Assembly (NCBI RefSeq): GCF_021556485.1
Contig: NZ_JAKGBW010000001.1
Location: 335,009-399,008 of the forward strand
Length of the DNA: 64,000 nt
Direction of reading: 5' to 3'
From: Oceanobacillus alkalisoli
GTDB taxonomy: Bacteria > Bacillota > Bacilli > Bacillales > Amphibacillaceae
The translations under genes were made by a program, and so were the position numbers. Below, in pieces: positions 10,193 through 19,584 of the stretch. How positions within the stretch are numbered: the stretch's first letter is position 1; the number at the start of each line of letters is the position of its first letter. A model generated the notes under the pieces. That model saw only the letters and a list, made by a program, of their open reading frames with translations, was not told where the DNA came from and ran no database searches.

Positions 10193-10381
10193 ATGGGTCG
10201 GTATTACCGGTATCGTCTGCCTCCTTGGGCGAGACAATGCCTGTTCGGTTTAGAAAAAGCAATGATGCCGTTATTAGTATACCAGCTTCTCCGTACAATT
10301 ATACTCCCGACAACATTAGACGTATTTTTACTAGGTATTTTCATCTTTCTCTATCTTGCTTTTTACTTGGAATGGATTTAA
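10193..10381 (+). CDS. Small membrane protein of unknown function
   Basis: The 62-residue product has a basic N-terminus (MGRYYRYRLPPWARQ) followed by two hydrophobic stretches at about 22-38 and 42-60, so it is probably a two-pass membrane protein. A strong GAGGTGATCTT ribosome site precedes the ATG. It is convergent with ysxE and overlaps its stop by 4 bp. It starts about 100 bp from the valS promoter, on the opposite strand. I do not recognise the family. Confidence 0.6.
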   Translation: MGRYYRYRLPPWARQCLFGLEKAMMPLLVYQLLRTIILPTTLDVFLLGIFIFLYLAFYLEWI

Positions 10382-11370
10382 ACATCGTCATTTCTAATCT
10401 TTTGTTCAAGCATTTCTTGGAAACTCAGCCCGAAGATTAATTGACGATAAATCTGTTCTAATTCAATCGATAACGTAAGATGAGAGGGATAATTTTCTTT
10501 AGCTGTATGATAATTTTCCACAATCCGTAAATATTTATTGCTATTTAGCAGGTAGAGACAAAGTAAAGCTTGTTCCAAGGAGGTTAACGGATTTTCTTCC
10601 AGGTAGATGGCGAAATTTTGCAGGAAATGATTTTTTAATTGTGGTTCTTGAACTGCCCCGTTGCGGAAAAGGTCATATAAATCATAGATAGCATGTTTAT
10701 AAGAAGCCCTCTCCCAATTAATAATATAGTGTTCAAATAAATGACCGGCTTGTAGATTACCATGATTTAAACTGATTCCCCAGTCCGATTCCCCTTCAGC
10801 ATAAGAGAGAATCTCATCAACGAGTTGCTGAGATCGATTGAGGGAGAAACGAATATCACGATAGTGGGTTAAGACTTGCAGTTCGAAAGGAGAAGGATAA
10901 TGGCTCTCTTCCATTGTCTCAATCCATGCAAGAAGCCGACTTTCATCTTTTGAACAACTTTTCTGATAGGTTTGAAATCGACTGGACAATTCTTGCTTGT
11001 TTAGACGGTGCAAACTTTTCGTTTGGACATGTATCCGGCCAATTTGTTTATATATGGACTGGATCCGGTTTTCACCTATAAATCTGTTATTAGTCTCAAT
11101 CCATGGGGTCAGGTAATAAAATGCACCCGCTGATTCGACATACATTTTCCGGTCCCTTGTTAAATAAACAGGGATGACTTCATGAAGATTCTGTTGATTT
11201 GCTCTCGTATAGATAGACTTCCAAGTTTGTATGGATTGTTCATTCAGCCTGCTTCGTTTTAATGCATATTCTTTTCCGCCTGCCTTAACTTTATCAAGCC
11301 TATCGGTAACAGGGACAATTCCTTGGGGAAATAAATGATAAGCTTTAAGAATTTCTGTTTGATTTTCCAT
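10378..11370 (-). CDS. ysxE: YsxE, CotS-family spore coat protein
   Basis: The protein belongs to the CotS/YsxE group of kinase-like (aminoglycoside phosphotransferase-fold) coat proteins. In B. subtilis YsxE works with SpoVID in spore encasement by the coat. The late motif SLNHGNLQAGHLF and INWERA resemble the catalytic and metal loops of that fold, but the usual HGDLHxxN aspartate is N here, so catalysis is doubtful. The start at 11370 (MENQTEIL) has GGAGG 8 bases upstream; an ATG at 11418 would lie within the spoVID terminator. It follows spoVID as in B. subtilis. Confidence 0.85.
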   Translation of the reverse strand: MENQTEILKAYHLFPQGIVPVTDRLDKVKAGGKEYALKRSRLNEQSIQTWKSIYTRANQQNLHEVIPVYLTRDRKMYVESAGAFYYLTPWIETNNRFIGENRIQSIYKQIGRIHVQTKSLHRLNKQELSSRFQTYQKSCSKDESRLLAWIETMEESHYPSPFELQVLTHYRDIRFSLNRSQQLVDEILSYAEGESDWGISLNHGNLQAGHLFEHYIINWERASYKHAIYDLYDLFRNGAVQEPQLKNHFLQNFAIYLEENPLTSLEQALLCLYLLNSNKYLRIVENYHTAKENYPSHLTLSIELEQIYRQLIFGLSFQEMLEQKIRNDDV

Positions 11371-11404
11371 CCTGATAACCTCCGGAATGCTTAACATAAG
11401 AAAA

Positions 11405-11428
11405 CCCCTTGCTTCCATTCACAAGGGG
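11405..11428 (-). terminator. Terminator between spoVID and ysxE
   Basis: CCCCTTG and CAAGGGG form a hairpin followed by TTTTC on the minus strand. It lies 6 bp after the spoVID stop and before the ysxE ribosome site, so it could reduce ysxE expression relative to spoVID. Confidence 0.65.
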
Positions 11429-11434
11429 ATTGCT

Positions 11435-12406
11435 TTATTTCTTCGGGATATATAATAACTGTCCCTCGCTAATGTCAAAGTCATCATCAAGCTTATTTTG
11501 TTTAATTAACTGTAAGGCACTAACTTGAAATCTCTCCGCAATTGAATCGATCGTGTCGTCCTCTTGGGCAATGCAAATTCGCATCTTTGTATAGCTTTCC
11601 GATTCTTCATGGCGGAATATATCTGTTAAATAACTAACATCATTCACAACTTCTGCCGGTCCGCCCTCTTCTTCGCCTTCCTCTTCTTCCTTCGCGCGAA
11701 TCGTCAACTCATTTTCCATTACATCTTCCGTTTCTCGTTCTGTGTTTGCTTCTATTCCTTCTTCTATTTCTTCAACTTCTTCTACTTTCTCCGTTGCAGT
11801 TGCAGTTTCAACATCTTCCATGGACCCGGCTTCCTCGATTTCTTCTACTCTTTCCGCTTCCATTTCATTTTCTTCTCTTTCTACTTCAAAAGTAAATGAA
11901 TCTGACGTTTCGTCCTGCTCAGACTCTACTTTCCTTTCTTTTGTTTCCTTTTCTTTCCATAAATCAACTTGCGCTTTGATACCTTGGATTTCTGCCACTG
12001 CTGTAAGCTGTAATTTTGAATTGGCCGGTAATTCGTAATCAAAGTTAATAATTTCGATTCTGATATCATCCATGTTCTCAATCCGGTATTCCGGAATGGA
12101 AATATCTACAGGAAAACGATGATAAAATTCAGCCATATTATCTTCTTTACTCTCTACCTGGTGCACAAATCGTTTCGCATCCAAGTCATCGAGTGTAAGA
12201 TGATCTGTTTCGTCTATTCGTTGTTCATCACGCATGTATTCTCCCCGTAGTTCAATCTCCCCGCGGATAGACACATACGTATCATATGATTGAATCTCTA
12301 CTTCAGGATTAAGTGAAACACCGATTAACTCGAGTACTTCATCACCTTTGTCAAAATACAATGTTTCTTGTAATTCAAATTGAAAGCCTTGATTAGCAGA
12401 AGACAA
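11435..12406 (-). CDS. spoVID: SpoVID, spore coat encasement protein with LysM domain
   Basis: SpoVID is needed for the coat to surround the forespore and interacts with SafA and SpoIVA in B. subtilis. The conserved N-terminal domain contains VSIRGEIELRGEY and FYHRFPVDISIP. The middle (about 165-265) is extremely rich in Glu and other acidic residues. The last 50 residues are a LysM module (QEDDTIDSIAERF, then QLLYIPKK). The start is likely TTG at 12406, because GGAGG lies 7 bases upstream; an ATG at 12427 is possible. It sits downstream of hemL, as in B. subtilis. Confidence 0.9.
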   Translation of the reverse strand: MSSANQGFQFELQETLYFDKGDEVLELIGVSLNPEVEIQSYDTYVSIRGEIELRGEYMRDEQRIDETDHLTLDDLDAKRFVHQVESKEDNMAEFYHRFPVDISIPEYRIENMDDIRIEIINFDYELPANSKLQLTAVAEIQGIKAQVDLWKEKETKERKVESEQDETSDSFTFEVEREENEMEAERVEEIEEAGSMEDVETATATEKVEEVEEIEEGIEANTERETEDVMENELTIRAKEEEEGEEEGGPAEVVNDVSYLTDIFRHEESESYTKMRICIAQEDDTIDSIAERFQVSALQLIKQNKLDDDFDISEGQLLYIPKK

Positions 12407-12582
12407 AATAACTCCTCCCTTCTCCATTGCCTATACAGTTAAAGCCTGTGTATACACTATCTATATGAATGGATAAAAGGAGATATGCATGAAAAAGCCT
12501 GACACAACTAGAGGAGTATCCTCATGTATCAGGTCTTCAAAATGTATTATTCAAAAAAGCTAAAATCCCAATCACTTTCATT

Positions 12583-12720
12583 CAGCGTAAGTGTCCGAAA
12601 CCGAAATTCTCTTCTGGAGGTCCGCAGTCCAGACACCCCTCGCACCTGCTGAGCGGCCGGCCTCCTCGCGCTGAGCACTAAGGGGTCTCGCCAGGGTTAC
12701 CTCCGAACAGGAAGTTCTAA
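12583..12720 (+). repeat. Half copy of the large TIR repeat (family C)
   Basis: The segment begins with TTTCATTCAGCGTAAGTG and continues with GGAGGTCCGCAGTCCAGACA, like the left end of the full element at 51341-51830. It then diverges within the central part and lacks the right end. It occupies most of the 12428-12792 gap between spoVID and hemL. The rest of the gap holds a weak hairpin near 12490-12530 and the hemL terminator. Confidence 0.6.
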
Positions 12721-12744
12721 TGCCGGCGTTGGTCACAGGACGTG

Positions 12745-12790
12745 ACATTAAGGTATCCTTAGCTGTTTTATGCTTCGGATACCTTAATGT
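12745..12790 (-). terminator. Terminator of the hem operon
   Basis: ACATTAAGGTATCC and GGATACCTTAATGT form a perfect 14-bp stem two bases after the hemL stop codon. Confidence 0.8.
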
Positions 12791-12792
12791 TA

Positions 12793-14082
12793 TTACTTAT
12801 TGAGATTTGCAAACACGCGGTTGACTGCTTGAATGGTTGTTTCAATATGCTCCATCGTATGTGCAGTAGATAGGAATAGTCCTTCAAATTGAGATGGTGG
12901 CAGGAAAATCCCTTCCTCAATCATACCACGGTAATACGCTGCAAAACGGTCTAAATCAGAAGTTTGAGCTGTTTCAAAGTTGATTACTTCTTCTGGTGTA
13001 AAGAATACACCAACCATGGAACCGACACGGTTTATTTGTAAAGGAATATCGTGCTTCTCGCTAGCTTCACGGAAACCTGCTTCTAATTTATCTGCTAATT
13101 TTCCAAGTTCTTCGTATGCCGCTTCGTCCATTGCTTTTAATGTTTCGTAACCGGCTGTCATTGCTAGCGGGTTACCGGATAATGTTCCTGCTTGATAGAT
13201 CGAACCTTGTGGAGCGATTTGTTCCATCACTTCCCGTTTTCCGCCGAACGCTCCAACAGGCAGACCTCCACCAATAACTTTCCCAAGGCAAGTAAGGTCC
13301 GGTAAGACATCATAATAACCTTGTGCACAGTTATAACCAACACGGAAGCCTGTCATGACTTCATCAAAAATAAGTAATGCGCCATGTTGCGTTGTAATAT
13401 CACGCAGGTTTTGCAGGAAATTATTTCTTGGTGGAACAACCCCCATATTACCGCAAACAGGTTCTGTAATGACCGCCGCAATCTGATCGCCGTACTGTTC
13501 AAATGCAAGCTGAACACTTTCCCAGTCATTGTATGGAACCGTAATCGTATTACTTGCAATTGATGCTGGCACCCCTGGACTGTCTGGTAGACCAAGTGTT
13601 GCTACACCTGAACCAGCTTTAATTAATAATGAATCTCCGTGGCCATGATAGCTTCCTACGAATTTTATGACAAGATCACGGCCAGTATATCCACGGGCAA
13701 GTCTGATAGCACTCATCGTTGCTTCTGTCCCTGAATTCACCATCCGAACAATTTCTATAGAAGGTACCCGTTCTTTCACGAGGGCGGCGAGTTTATTTTC
13801 CATTTCAGTCGGTGCACCGAAGCTCGTCCCTTTATCAACTACCTCTTTTAACTTTGTCGTTACTCGTTCATCAGCGTGCCCTAAAATTAGTGGTCCCCAG
13901 CTTAATACATAATCGATATATTCATTTCCATCAATATCTGTAATCGTCGCACCTTTCCCTTTTTCCATAAAAATCGGTGACATACCAACCGATTTGAAGG
14001 CACGGACAGGTGAATTTACTCCACCAGGCATTAGTTCAACTGCTTCTTTATATGCATCGGTTGAGTTTGTAAAGTTTTTCAT
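12793..14082 (-). CDS. hemL: Glutamate-1-semialdehyde 2,1-aminomutase
   Basis: HemL converts glutamate-1-semialdehyde to 5-aminolevulinate with PLP, the second step of the C5 haem pathway. The PLP lysine lies in [17 protein letters not shown], at about residue 268. [20 protein letters not shown] and [10 protein letters not shown] are typical class III aminotransferase motifs. The start at 14082 is preferred over the ATG at 14085 because GGAGG is then 8 bases upstream. It is the last gene of hemACDBL. The length of 429 equals the family norm. Confidence 0.96.
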   Translation of the reverse strand: MKNFTNSTDAYKEAVELMPGGVNSPVRAFKSVGMSPIFMEKGKGATITDIDGNEYIDYVLSWGPLILGHADERVTTKLKEVVDKGTSFGAPTEMENKLAALVKERVPSIEIVRMVNSGTEATMSAIRLARGYTGRDLVIKFVGSYHGHGDSLLIKAGSGVATLGLPDSPGVPASIASNTITVPYNDWESVQLAFEQYGDQIAAVITEPVCGNMGVVPPRNNFLQNLRDITTQHGALLIFDEVMTGFRVGYNCAQGYYDVLPDLTCLGKVIGGGLPVGAFGGKREVMEQIAPQGSIYQAGTLSGNPLAMTAGYETLKAMDEAAYEELGKLADKLEAGFREASEKHDIPLQINRVGSMVGVFFTPEEVINFETAQTSDLDRFAAYYRGMIEEGIFLPPSQFEGLFLSTAHTMEHIETTIQAVNRVFANLNK

Positions 14083-14096
14083 CATTCGTTCCTCCC

Positions 14097-15080
14097 TTAT
14101 GATTTTCGTAAAATTGCTGCTGCATCTTTTGCAAAATAAGTTAAAATAATATCTGCTCCAGCACGTTTCATGGAAGTCAGCATTTCAAGAACGAGTTGTT
14201 GTTCATCAATCCAGCCATTTTGTGCGGCAGCTTTCACCATCGCATATTCCCCGCTCACATTATAAGCAACGACAGGAAGGTCAAATTCATTTCTAACATC
14301 GCGGATAACGTCAAGATAAGATAATGCTGGTTTCACCATAAGGAAGTCTGCTCCTTCTTCCACATCAGACCGGGCTTCTCTAATTGCCTCCAGACGATTT
14401 GCCGGGTCCATCTGGTACGTCTTACGGTCACCGAATTGTGGTGCGCTATCTGCTGCATCCCGGAATGGTCCGTAGAACGCAGAGGCATATTTGACCGCGT
14501 AAGACATAATTGGAATATGAGTAAATCCTGCTTCGTCAAGTGCTTCCCTTATCACTGCGACAAAACCGTCCATCATATTGGATGGTGCAATAATATCTGC
14601 TCCAGCTTCGGCTTGGGATACGGCTGTTTTGGCAAGTAGTTTTAATGATTCATCATTATCCACATCATTCCCATGAATGACGCCGCAATGACCGTGGTCC
14701 GTATACTCACAGAGACAAGCATCGGCAACAACAAGCAGCTCAGGGTATTTCCCTTTCACGAGCTTCGTAGCTTGCTGGACGATTCCGTCTGCTGCATACG
14801 CCCCCGAACCGACTTCATCCTTATCTGTCACGACACCGAAGAACATAAGTGCACGTATACCTAATTCATATGCTTCTGTCACCTCTTCCATTAAGCGGTC
14901 CAGTGAGAATTGATAAACAGAAGGCATGGATGGGACTTCATTCTTAATGTTCTCTCCTTCAATAACAAATATCGGATAAATAAAGTCCTCTACATGAAGA
15001 TGTGTTTCCCGAACCATCGCCCTAACCGACGCACTGCTACGTAAACGGCGATGTCTTTTAAAATGGTTATTCATTGCCAA
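14097..15080 (-). CDS. hemB: Porphobilinogen synthase (ALA dehydratase)
   Basis: HemB condenses two 5-aminolevulinate molecules to porphobilinogen. The zinc-binding cysteines are C122, C124 and C132 in [14 protein letters not shown]. The two active-site lysines are K197 (MSYAVKYAS) and K250 ([10 protein letters not shown]). The start is probably TTG at 15080, with AAAGGA upstream; the ATG at 15074 is too far from it. It lies 22 bp after hemD. Confidence 0.96.
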   Translation of the reverse strand: MAMNNHFKRHRRLRSSASVRAMVRETHLHVEDFIYPIFVIEGENIKNEVPSMPSVYQFSLDRLMEEVTEAYELGIRALMFFGVVTDKDEVGSGAYAADGIVQQATKLVKGKYPELLVVADACLCEYTDHGHCGVIHGNDVDNDESLKLLAKTAVSQAEAGADIIAPSNMMDGFVAVIREALDEAGFTHIPIMSYAVKYASAFYGPFRDAADSAPQFGDRKTYQMDPANRLEAIREARSDVEEGADFLMVKPALSYLDVIRDVRNEFDLPVVAYNVSGEYAMVKAAAQNGWIDEQQLVLEMLTSMKRAGADIILTYFAKDAAAILRKS

Positions 15081-15102
15081 CTTGAAACATTCCTTTCGTC
15101 CA

Positions 15103-15849
15103 TTAATCTTGAATCATCATTGCTTCGAGCATTCCTTCAATCGTGAATGTTTTCGCGGTAATCAAATGAGTGAACCCTGCCGCGCTTGCTGCCTTTTCTG
15201 TTGTCGTACCGATACAGACACAAGGTGCAGAGACCGCCTTGCCGTATAAGTCTATAAATCCGTTCACGGTTGAAGGACTTGTAAATGTAAGGTAATCAAA
15301 GGCACCCTGTTGTACGACATGGGTCAATCTGTCTTTTATCTCTTCATTTATGTTTGTTTCATATATTTCTATCGAATCAAAAGCAATTCCCTTTTCTCCC
15401 AATCGTTTCGGTAAAACATCAAGAGAACGGCTTCCTCGTACTAATAAAATTCGTTCGCCGTTTTGATGAATTGGCAGGAAAATAGCTGATAAAGTCTCTG
15501 CATCATATGTATCCGGCACGAGGTCCGCCGTATAGCCAAAACGCCGCAATGCTAAATCTGTCTTATGACCAACCGCAGCGATTTTAACTTGCTCTCTAAA
15601 ACATCCCTGATTCTTATCACTTGCTGCAAAAAAACAATTAACACCATTTGCACTCGTGAAAATTATCCAATGATAGCTCTGCAACTGATTAAAAATATCC
15701 TGTTCATTATTTGGGCTTATACAATTTATTCGAAGAAGCGGAATTTCAATCGGTACACCGCCAAGTTCCCTTATTTTATCCGAGAAACTCTTCGCCTGGC
15801 CAGCTTCCCTCGTGACAATGATGCGTTTCCCCTGTAAGTCACTGGACAT
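15103..15849 (-). CDS. hemD: Uroporphyrinogen-III synthase
   Basis: HemD closes hydroxymethylbilane to uroporphyrinogen III with inversion of ring D. The family is poorly conserved, but the two-domain pattern is visible: [13 protein letters not shown] at the start, [27 protein letters not shown], and [13 protein letters not shown] in the second half. It overlaps the hemC stop by one base (TAATG), which implies translational coupling, with its ribosome site inside hemC. Confidence 0.93.
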   Translation of the reverse strand: MSSDLQGKRIIVTREAGQAKSFSDKIRELGGVPIEIPLLRINCISPNNEQDIFNQLQSYHWIIFTSANGVNCFFAASDKNQGCFREQVKIAAVGHKTDLALRRFGYTADLVPDTYDAETLSAIFLPIHQNGERILLVRGSRSLDVLPKRLGEKGIAFDSIEIYETNINEEIKDRLTHVVQQGAFDYLTFTSPSTVNGFIDLYGKAVSAPCVCIGTTTEKAASAAGFTHLITAKTFTIEGMLEAMMIQD

Positions 15850-16775
15850 TACTCCAGCTCCTCTTTCGCTTTTTGAACGATTTCTTTCGCACCTTGGTTA
15901 ATAAGGAGGTCAGCAGCTTCTGTTCCAACTTGAACCGGGTCTTTACCTGTTACTACTTCTTTCAAGATTGTCTTCCCATCAGGAGTTCCAACTAACGCGG
16001 TCATAATGAGTTCATCTTCTTTGTAATAAGCATGTCCGCCGATTGGCACTTGACAACCCCCTTCGAGCAAATCTAAAAATGTTCGCTCTGCAGTAACTGT
16101 TTCCTTTGTCTCCGCATCATTTATTAAGGATAGAATTTCTCTCATTTCTTCATCATCTTCCCTGCATTCAATCGCAAGCGCTCCTTGTCCAACTGCTGGT
16201 ACACATACTTCCGGATCAAGATACTCTGTAATGATCGACAAATCCATTCCAACGCGTTTAATACCAGAAACAGCAAGAATAATCGCGTCATAATCTTCTT
16301 CTTTCAGTTTCCTTAGACGGGTTTCAATATTACCGCGAATCCATTTTATTTCCAGATCCGGGCGAGCGGCAAGTATTTGAGTGCCACGACGCAAACTGCT
16401 CGTTCCAACAATTGCCCCTTCCGGTAATTCGTTCAATTTCAAATTGTTCTTGGAAATGAAAGCATCCCTGTAATCTTCCCGAACTGGAATCGAACCAATC
16501 ACCAATCCTTCTGGGAGCACCGCGGGCATATCTTTCATACTATGAACGGCAAAGTCAATGCGCTTATCGTACAACGCTTGCTCGATTTCCTTTACAAACA
16601 AGCCTTTTCCTCCGACTTTTGATAGCATGACATCAAGTATCTGGTCTCCCTTTGTAACAATTTCCTCGATGACAAATTCATTTTTGACTCCTGCTTGTTT
16701 TAATTGTTCAATGACCCATTTCGTTTGTGTTAAGGCAAGATTACTTCTCCTTGACCCAACAATAATTTTACGCAT
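15849..16775 (-). CDS. hemC: Hydroxymethylbilane synthase
   Basis: HemC joins four porphobilinogens on a dipyrromethane cofactor. The cofactor cysteine is C241 in [10 protein letters not shown]; the substrate-binding arginines lie in [11 protein letters not shown] and [12 protein letters not shown]. The start at 16775 (MRKIIVGSR) has AGGAGG 9 bases upstream, which excludes the ATG at 16799. It follows hemA directly; in B. subtilis hemX lies between them, but it is absent here. Confidence 0.96.
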   Translation of the reverse strand: MRKIIVGSRRSNLALTQTKWVIEQLKQAGVKNEFVIEEIVTKGDQILDVMLSKVGGKGLFVKEIEQALYDKRIDFAVHSMKDMPAVLPEGLVIGSIPVREDYRDAFISKNNLKLNELPEGAIVGTSSLRRGTQILAARPDLEIKWIRGNIETRLRKLKEEDYDAIILAVSGIKRVGMDLSIITEYLDPEVCVPAVGQGALAIECREDDEEMREILSLINDAETKETVTAERTFLDLLEGGCQVPIGGHAYYKEDELIMTALVGTPDGKTILKEVVTGKDPVQVGTEAADLLINQGAKEIVQKAKEELE

Positions 16776-16815
16776 GAAAAAAAACCTCCTAATTACCAAT
16801 CAATATTCTTTCTCT

Positions 16816-18189
16816 CTACATGGTGGAAATAGCTTTAATACGAGGTAGCGGTGTGCTTTCTGGTCGATTCAACTCTTTCATACTTTCATTTTTCTCCATT
16901 TGTTTATCGAACTCTTCCACTACTTCCGCTTCGATGCCGAAAATGTCGACAAATAGCTGCAAGCTTTCTTCTGCATTTTCCGAGCCAGCTAACTCTTTCG
17001 CCTGGGTGATCGGCTCCTTCAGCAACTGATTAATAATACTTTTTGTATGCTTGCTCAGAACCTTTTTCTCTCGCTCGGTTAAATCCGGCATTTTCCGTTC
17101 AATACTTTTCATCGTTTCCGCTTGTATGCCTAATGCTTTCTTTCGGAGAGCAGAAATTACCGGTACAACACCTAGCGTTCGGAGCCACTCTTTAAAGTCG
17201 ATAATTTCTCCATGAAGCAATTGCTCCACTTCATTTGCGGCTCTTCTTCTTTCTTCTAAATTCTCATCCACAATATGCTGCAAATCATCTATATCAAATA
17301 AATGGACCGCATCAAGATCACCGATTGCAGGATCAATGTCCCGGGGGACAGCGATATCCACTAAAAACAATGGTTTATCTTCCCTTTTAGCAAGAATTGG
17401 TTCAAGCATTTCTTTCGTTAGTACGATATCACTTGCTCCTGTTGTCGTAAATAAGATATCTGTCGTTTGCAGAATATCAAGCAGTTTCTCCGTCGGTGCT
17501 GCCTTTGCACCGAATTTTCTTGCCATTGCTTCTCCCTTAGAAAAGGTGCGGTTTACAATTGTTATATTTGCTGCGTGGGCTCCGTGTAAATTTTTAGCAG
17601 CAAGCTCTGCCATCTCTCCTGCACCGAGAATCGTTATATTTTTGTCTTGCAAGTCTCCGATTTTACGTTTTACGAGTTCAACAGCCGTATAGCTAATGGA
17701 TACCGCATGTTCGCCAATTGCTGTTTCATGATGAACCCGCTTCCCGAATGTAATGACTTGTTTAAATAGTTCATTGAAGATTGTTCCTGTTGCTTTCGCT
17801 TTCTGCGATGCAAAAAATGCATCTTTCATTTGACCAAGAATCTGCGTTTCCCCAAGCACCATCGAATCTAAACCGGTAGTTACCCGGAATAGATGCTCCA
17901 ATGCATCATCATTTTCGGTAATCTGCAAGTAATTTTCAAATTCAACTTTATCAATACCAAACCAATCCGCTAAAAATGTTTTGATATAATATCTTCCGGT
18001 GTGTAACTGATCGACAACCGCATAAATTTCTGTGCGATTACAAGTTGATAATATGACGTTTTCTAAGATGCTTTTTCTCTCTTTTAGTTCAACCATTGCT
18101 TCATGTAAAGACTCCTCAGAGAATGTTAATTTTTCTCTGATTTCAACCGGAGCATTCTTGTAATTAAATCCAACTTTTAAAATGTGCAC
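16816..18189 (-). CDS. hemA: Glutamyl-tRNA reductase
   Basis: HemA reduces glutamyl-tRNA to glutamate-1-semialdehyde, the committed step of haem synthesis in this group. The nucleophilic cysteine is C50 in [10 protein letters not shown]. The NADPH-binding domain has [15 protein letters not shown], and the dimerisation helix is C-terminal. The start is GTG at 18189 with GGAGG upstream. It begins the operon hemA-hemC-hemD-hemB-hemL. The 260 bp upstream is A/T-rich and must hold the promoter; I could not choose one convincingly. Confidence 0.96.
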   Translation of the reverse strand: MHILKVGFNYKNAPVEIREKLTFSEESLHEAMVELKERKSILENVILSTCNRTEIYAVVDQLHTGRYYIKTFLADWFGIDKVEFENYLQITENDDALEHLFRVTTGLDSMVLGETQILGQMKDAFFASQKAKATGTIFNELFKQVITFGKRVHHETAIGEHAVSISYTAVELVKRKIGDLQDKNITILGAGEMAELAAKNLHGAHAANITIVNRTFSKGEAMARKFGAKAAPTEKLLDILQTTDILFTTTGASDIVLTKEMLEPILAKREDKPLFLVDIAVPRDIDPAIGDLDAVHLFDIDDLQHIVDENLEERRRAANEVEQLLHGEIIDFKEWLRTLGVVPVISALRKKALGIQAETMKSIERKMPDLTEREKKVLSKHTKSIINQLLKEPITQAKELAGSENAEESLQLFVDIFGIEAEVVEEFDKQMEKNESMKELNRPESTPLPRIKAISTM

Positions 18190-18450
18190 GTGTCTTACCT
18201 CCAGAAGTAATCAATCATTTTCCTTTAATTGAATTTACATTTTCCATTATAAGTATAGTATTATTATATCATAAGGCTTTATCCAGTAATTTTACAGCTT
18301 TAGTACAATTACAATTTTGTTACATTTATCAGTAACAAATCTTACTCAATCCAAAACGCGATATACTTTCACTTATCGTAAGTGCAACTCACAAAGTTGC
18401 TTTTTATGTATGAATGTCAAAAAACTACTATTCGTTAAAGGAGAAGATGA

Positions 18451-18933
18451 ATGAAGACGCAAAATCCTTTGCTTGCTTACATATTAATTGGAATTGGCGT
18501 GTTTTTTCTTTTGCGTGAATTGAAGCTGCCGATCATTACCGATTTTTATTCATGGCAAACATTTTTAATTATTATTGGGCTGGCCTTTTTAATTCACAGT
18601 TACCGGTCCCGGAATTATGAACATATTTTTACCGGTGTTCTTATCCTCGGCATCGGCATCCATTTACATGGAGCAACGCATTATCACTTTTGGATCGACC
18701 ATTGGGGAGTTTATTTGATCATAATTGGTTTAGCCTTTTTAATTCGCTATCTTAAAACGAAATCGGGCTTTCTGCCGGGCATTGCCTTTCTTGCTGTTGG
18801 TGTATTATTTATTTATTCAACCGCGTTTCATGCATATTTTTATTGGATATATGATGGAATCGCTCTGGCGGAAAGGTTTTGGCCAATTTTACTGATTGTT
18901 CTAGGATTTGTCTTATTAAGAAAAGGGAAATAA
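18451..18933 (+). CDS. LiaF/LiaI-like small membrane protein
   Basis: The 160-residue protein has about five to six hydrophobic segments with repeated GLAFLI turns (LIIIGLAFLIHSYRSR and LIIIGLAFLIRYLKTK). This is the pattern of the transmembrane region shared by LiaI- and LiaF-type proteins. The function is unknown. It sits alone, divergent from hemA and convergent with engB. GGAGAAG precedes the ATG. Confidence 0.65.
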   Translation: MKTQNPLLAYILIGIGVFFLLRELKLPIITDFYSWQTFLIIIGLAFLIHSYRSRNYEHIFTGVLILGIGIHLHGATHYHFWIDHWGVYLIIIGLAFLIRYLKTKSGFLPGIAFLAVGVLFIYSTAFHAYFYWIYDGIALAERFWPILLIVLGFVLLRKGK

Positions 18934-18944
18934 ATTTGTTATTG

Positions 18945-19004
18945 AGGAATAGCCTCCTCTTTTCACGGATGTTGCTACCCGTAAAAAAAAGGAGGCAGTT
19001 CCTT
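18945..19004. terminator. Bidirectional terminator between the LiaF-like gene and engB
   Basis: A long interrupted inverted repeat (AGGAATAGCCTCCT with AGGAGGCAGTTCCT) has T-rich and A-rich runs inside the arms. It can terminate both convergent genes. It touches the engB stop codon. Confidence 0.6.
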
Positions 19005-19584
19005 AGAGAAATTGTTTAATCGCCTGCCATGCCTGTTCCTTCCCTTCTCCTGTTTCAGCTGAGAACGGAATAACAATATCTTCTGGTTCAATTTCAAACG
19101 TATCTTTTGCAATCTTCACATGTTGATGTTGTCTCGATTTTTTCACTTTATCAAGTTTGGTCGCGATAATGATGACGGGAAGTTGATAATGCTTTAGATA
19201 GTCATACATTTGGACATCGGCATCTGTTGGTTCATGACGGACATCGCAAACGAGCACAACTGCTTTCAAGTTCTCTCTCTCTTGGAAATACTCATCCATC
19301 ATCTTGCCCCATTTTTCTCTTTCTTTCTTGGATACCTTCGCATAGCCGTAGCCCGGCACATCTACAAAGTAAAAAGCTTCATTTAGTTTATAAAAATTCA
19401 ATGTTTGTGTTTTTCCTGGTTTTTGTGACGTGCGAGCAAGATTTTTTCGGTTAATCAATGTATTAATAAATGATGATTTTCCGACATTCGAACGTCCTGC
19501 TAAAGCAATTTCAGGTAAACCTTCCTCCGGGTATTGTTTTTTGCTGACCGCGCTAATTACGATTTCCGCTTGATTGATTTTCAT
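19003..19584 (-). CDS. engB: EngB (YsxC), ribosome-assembly GTPase
   Basis: EngB is an essential Era-like GTPase involved in 50S subunit assembly. G1 is GRSNVGKS at residues 30-37, the G3 region [10 protein letters not shown], and G4 TKLDK. The length of 193 is typical. It overlaps the lonA stop by 4 bp (ATGA), so translation is coupled; the lonA-engB order is that of B. subtilis. Confidence 0.96.
   Translation of the reverse strand: MKINQAEIVISAVSKKQYPEEGLPEIALAGRSNVGKSSFINTLINRKNLARTSQKPGKTQTLNFYKLNEAFYFVDVPGYGYAKVSKKEREKWGKMMDEYFQERENLKAVVLVCDVRHEPTDADVQMYDYLKHYQLPVIIIATKLDKVKKSRQHQHVKIAKDTFEIEPEDIVIPFSAETGEGKEQAWQAIKQFL

Noticed and set aside
18190-18450. PerR-like box upstream of hemA
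   Set aside because: Only A/T-rich runs resembling TTATAAT occur; they do not align with the 15-bp palindrome.
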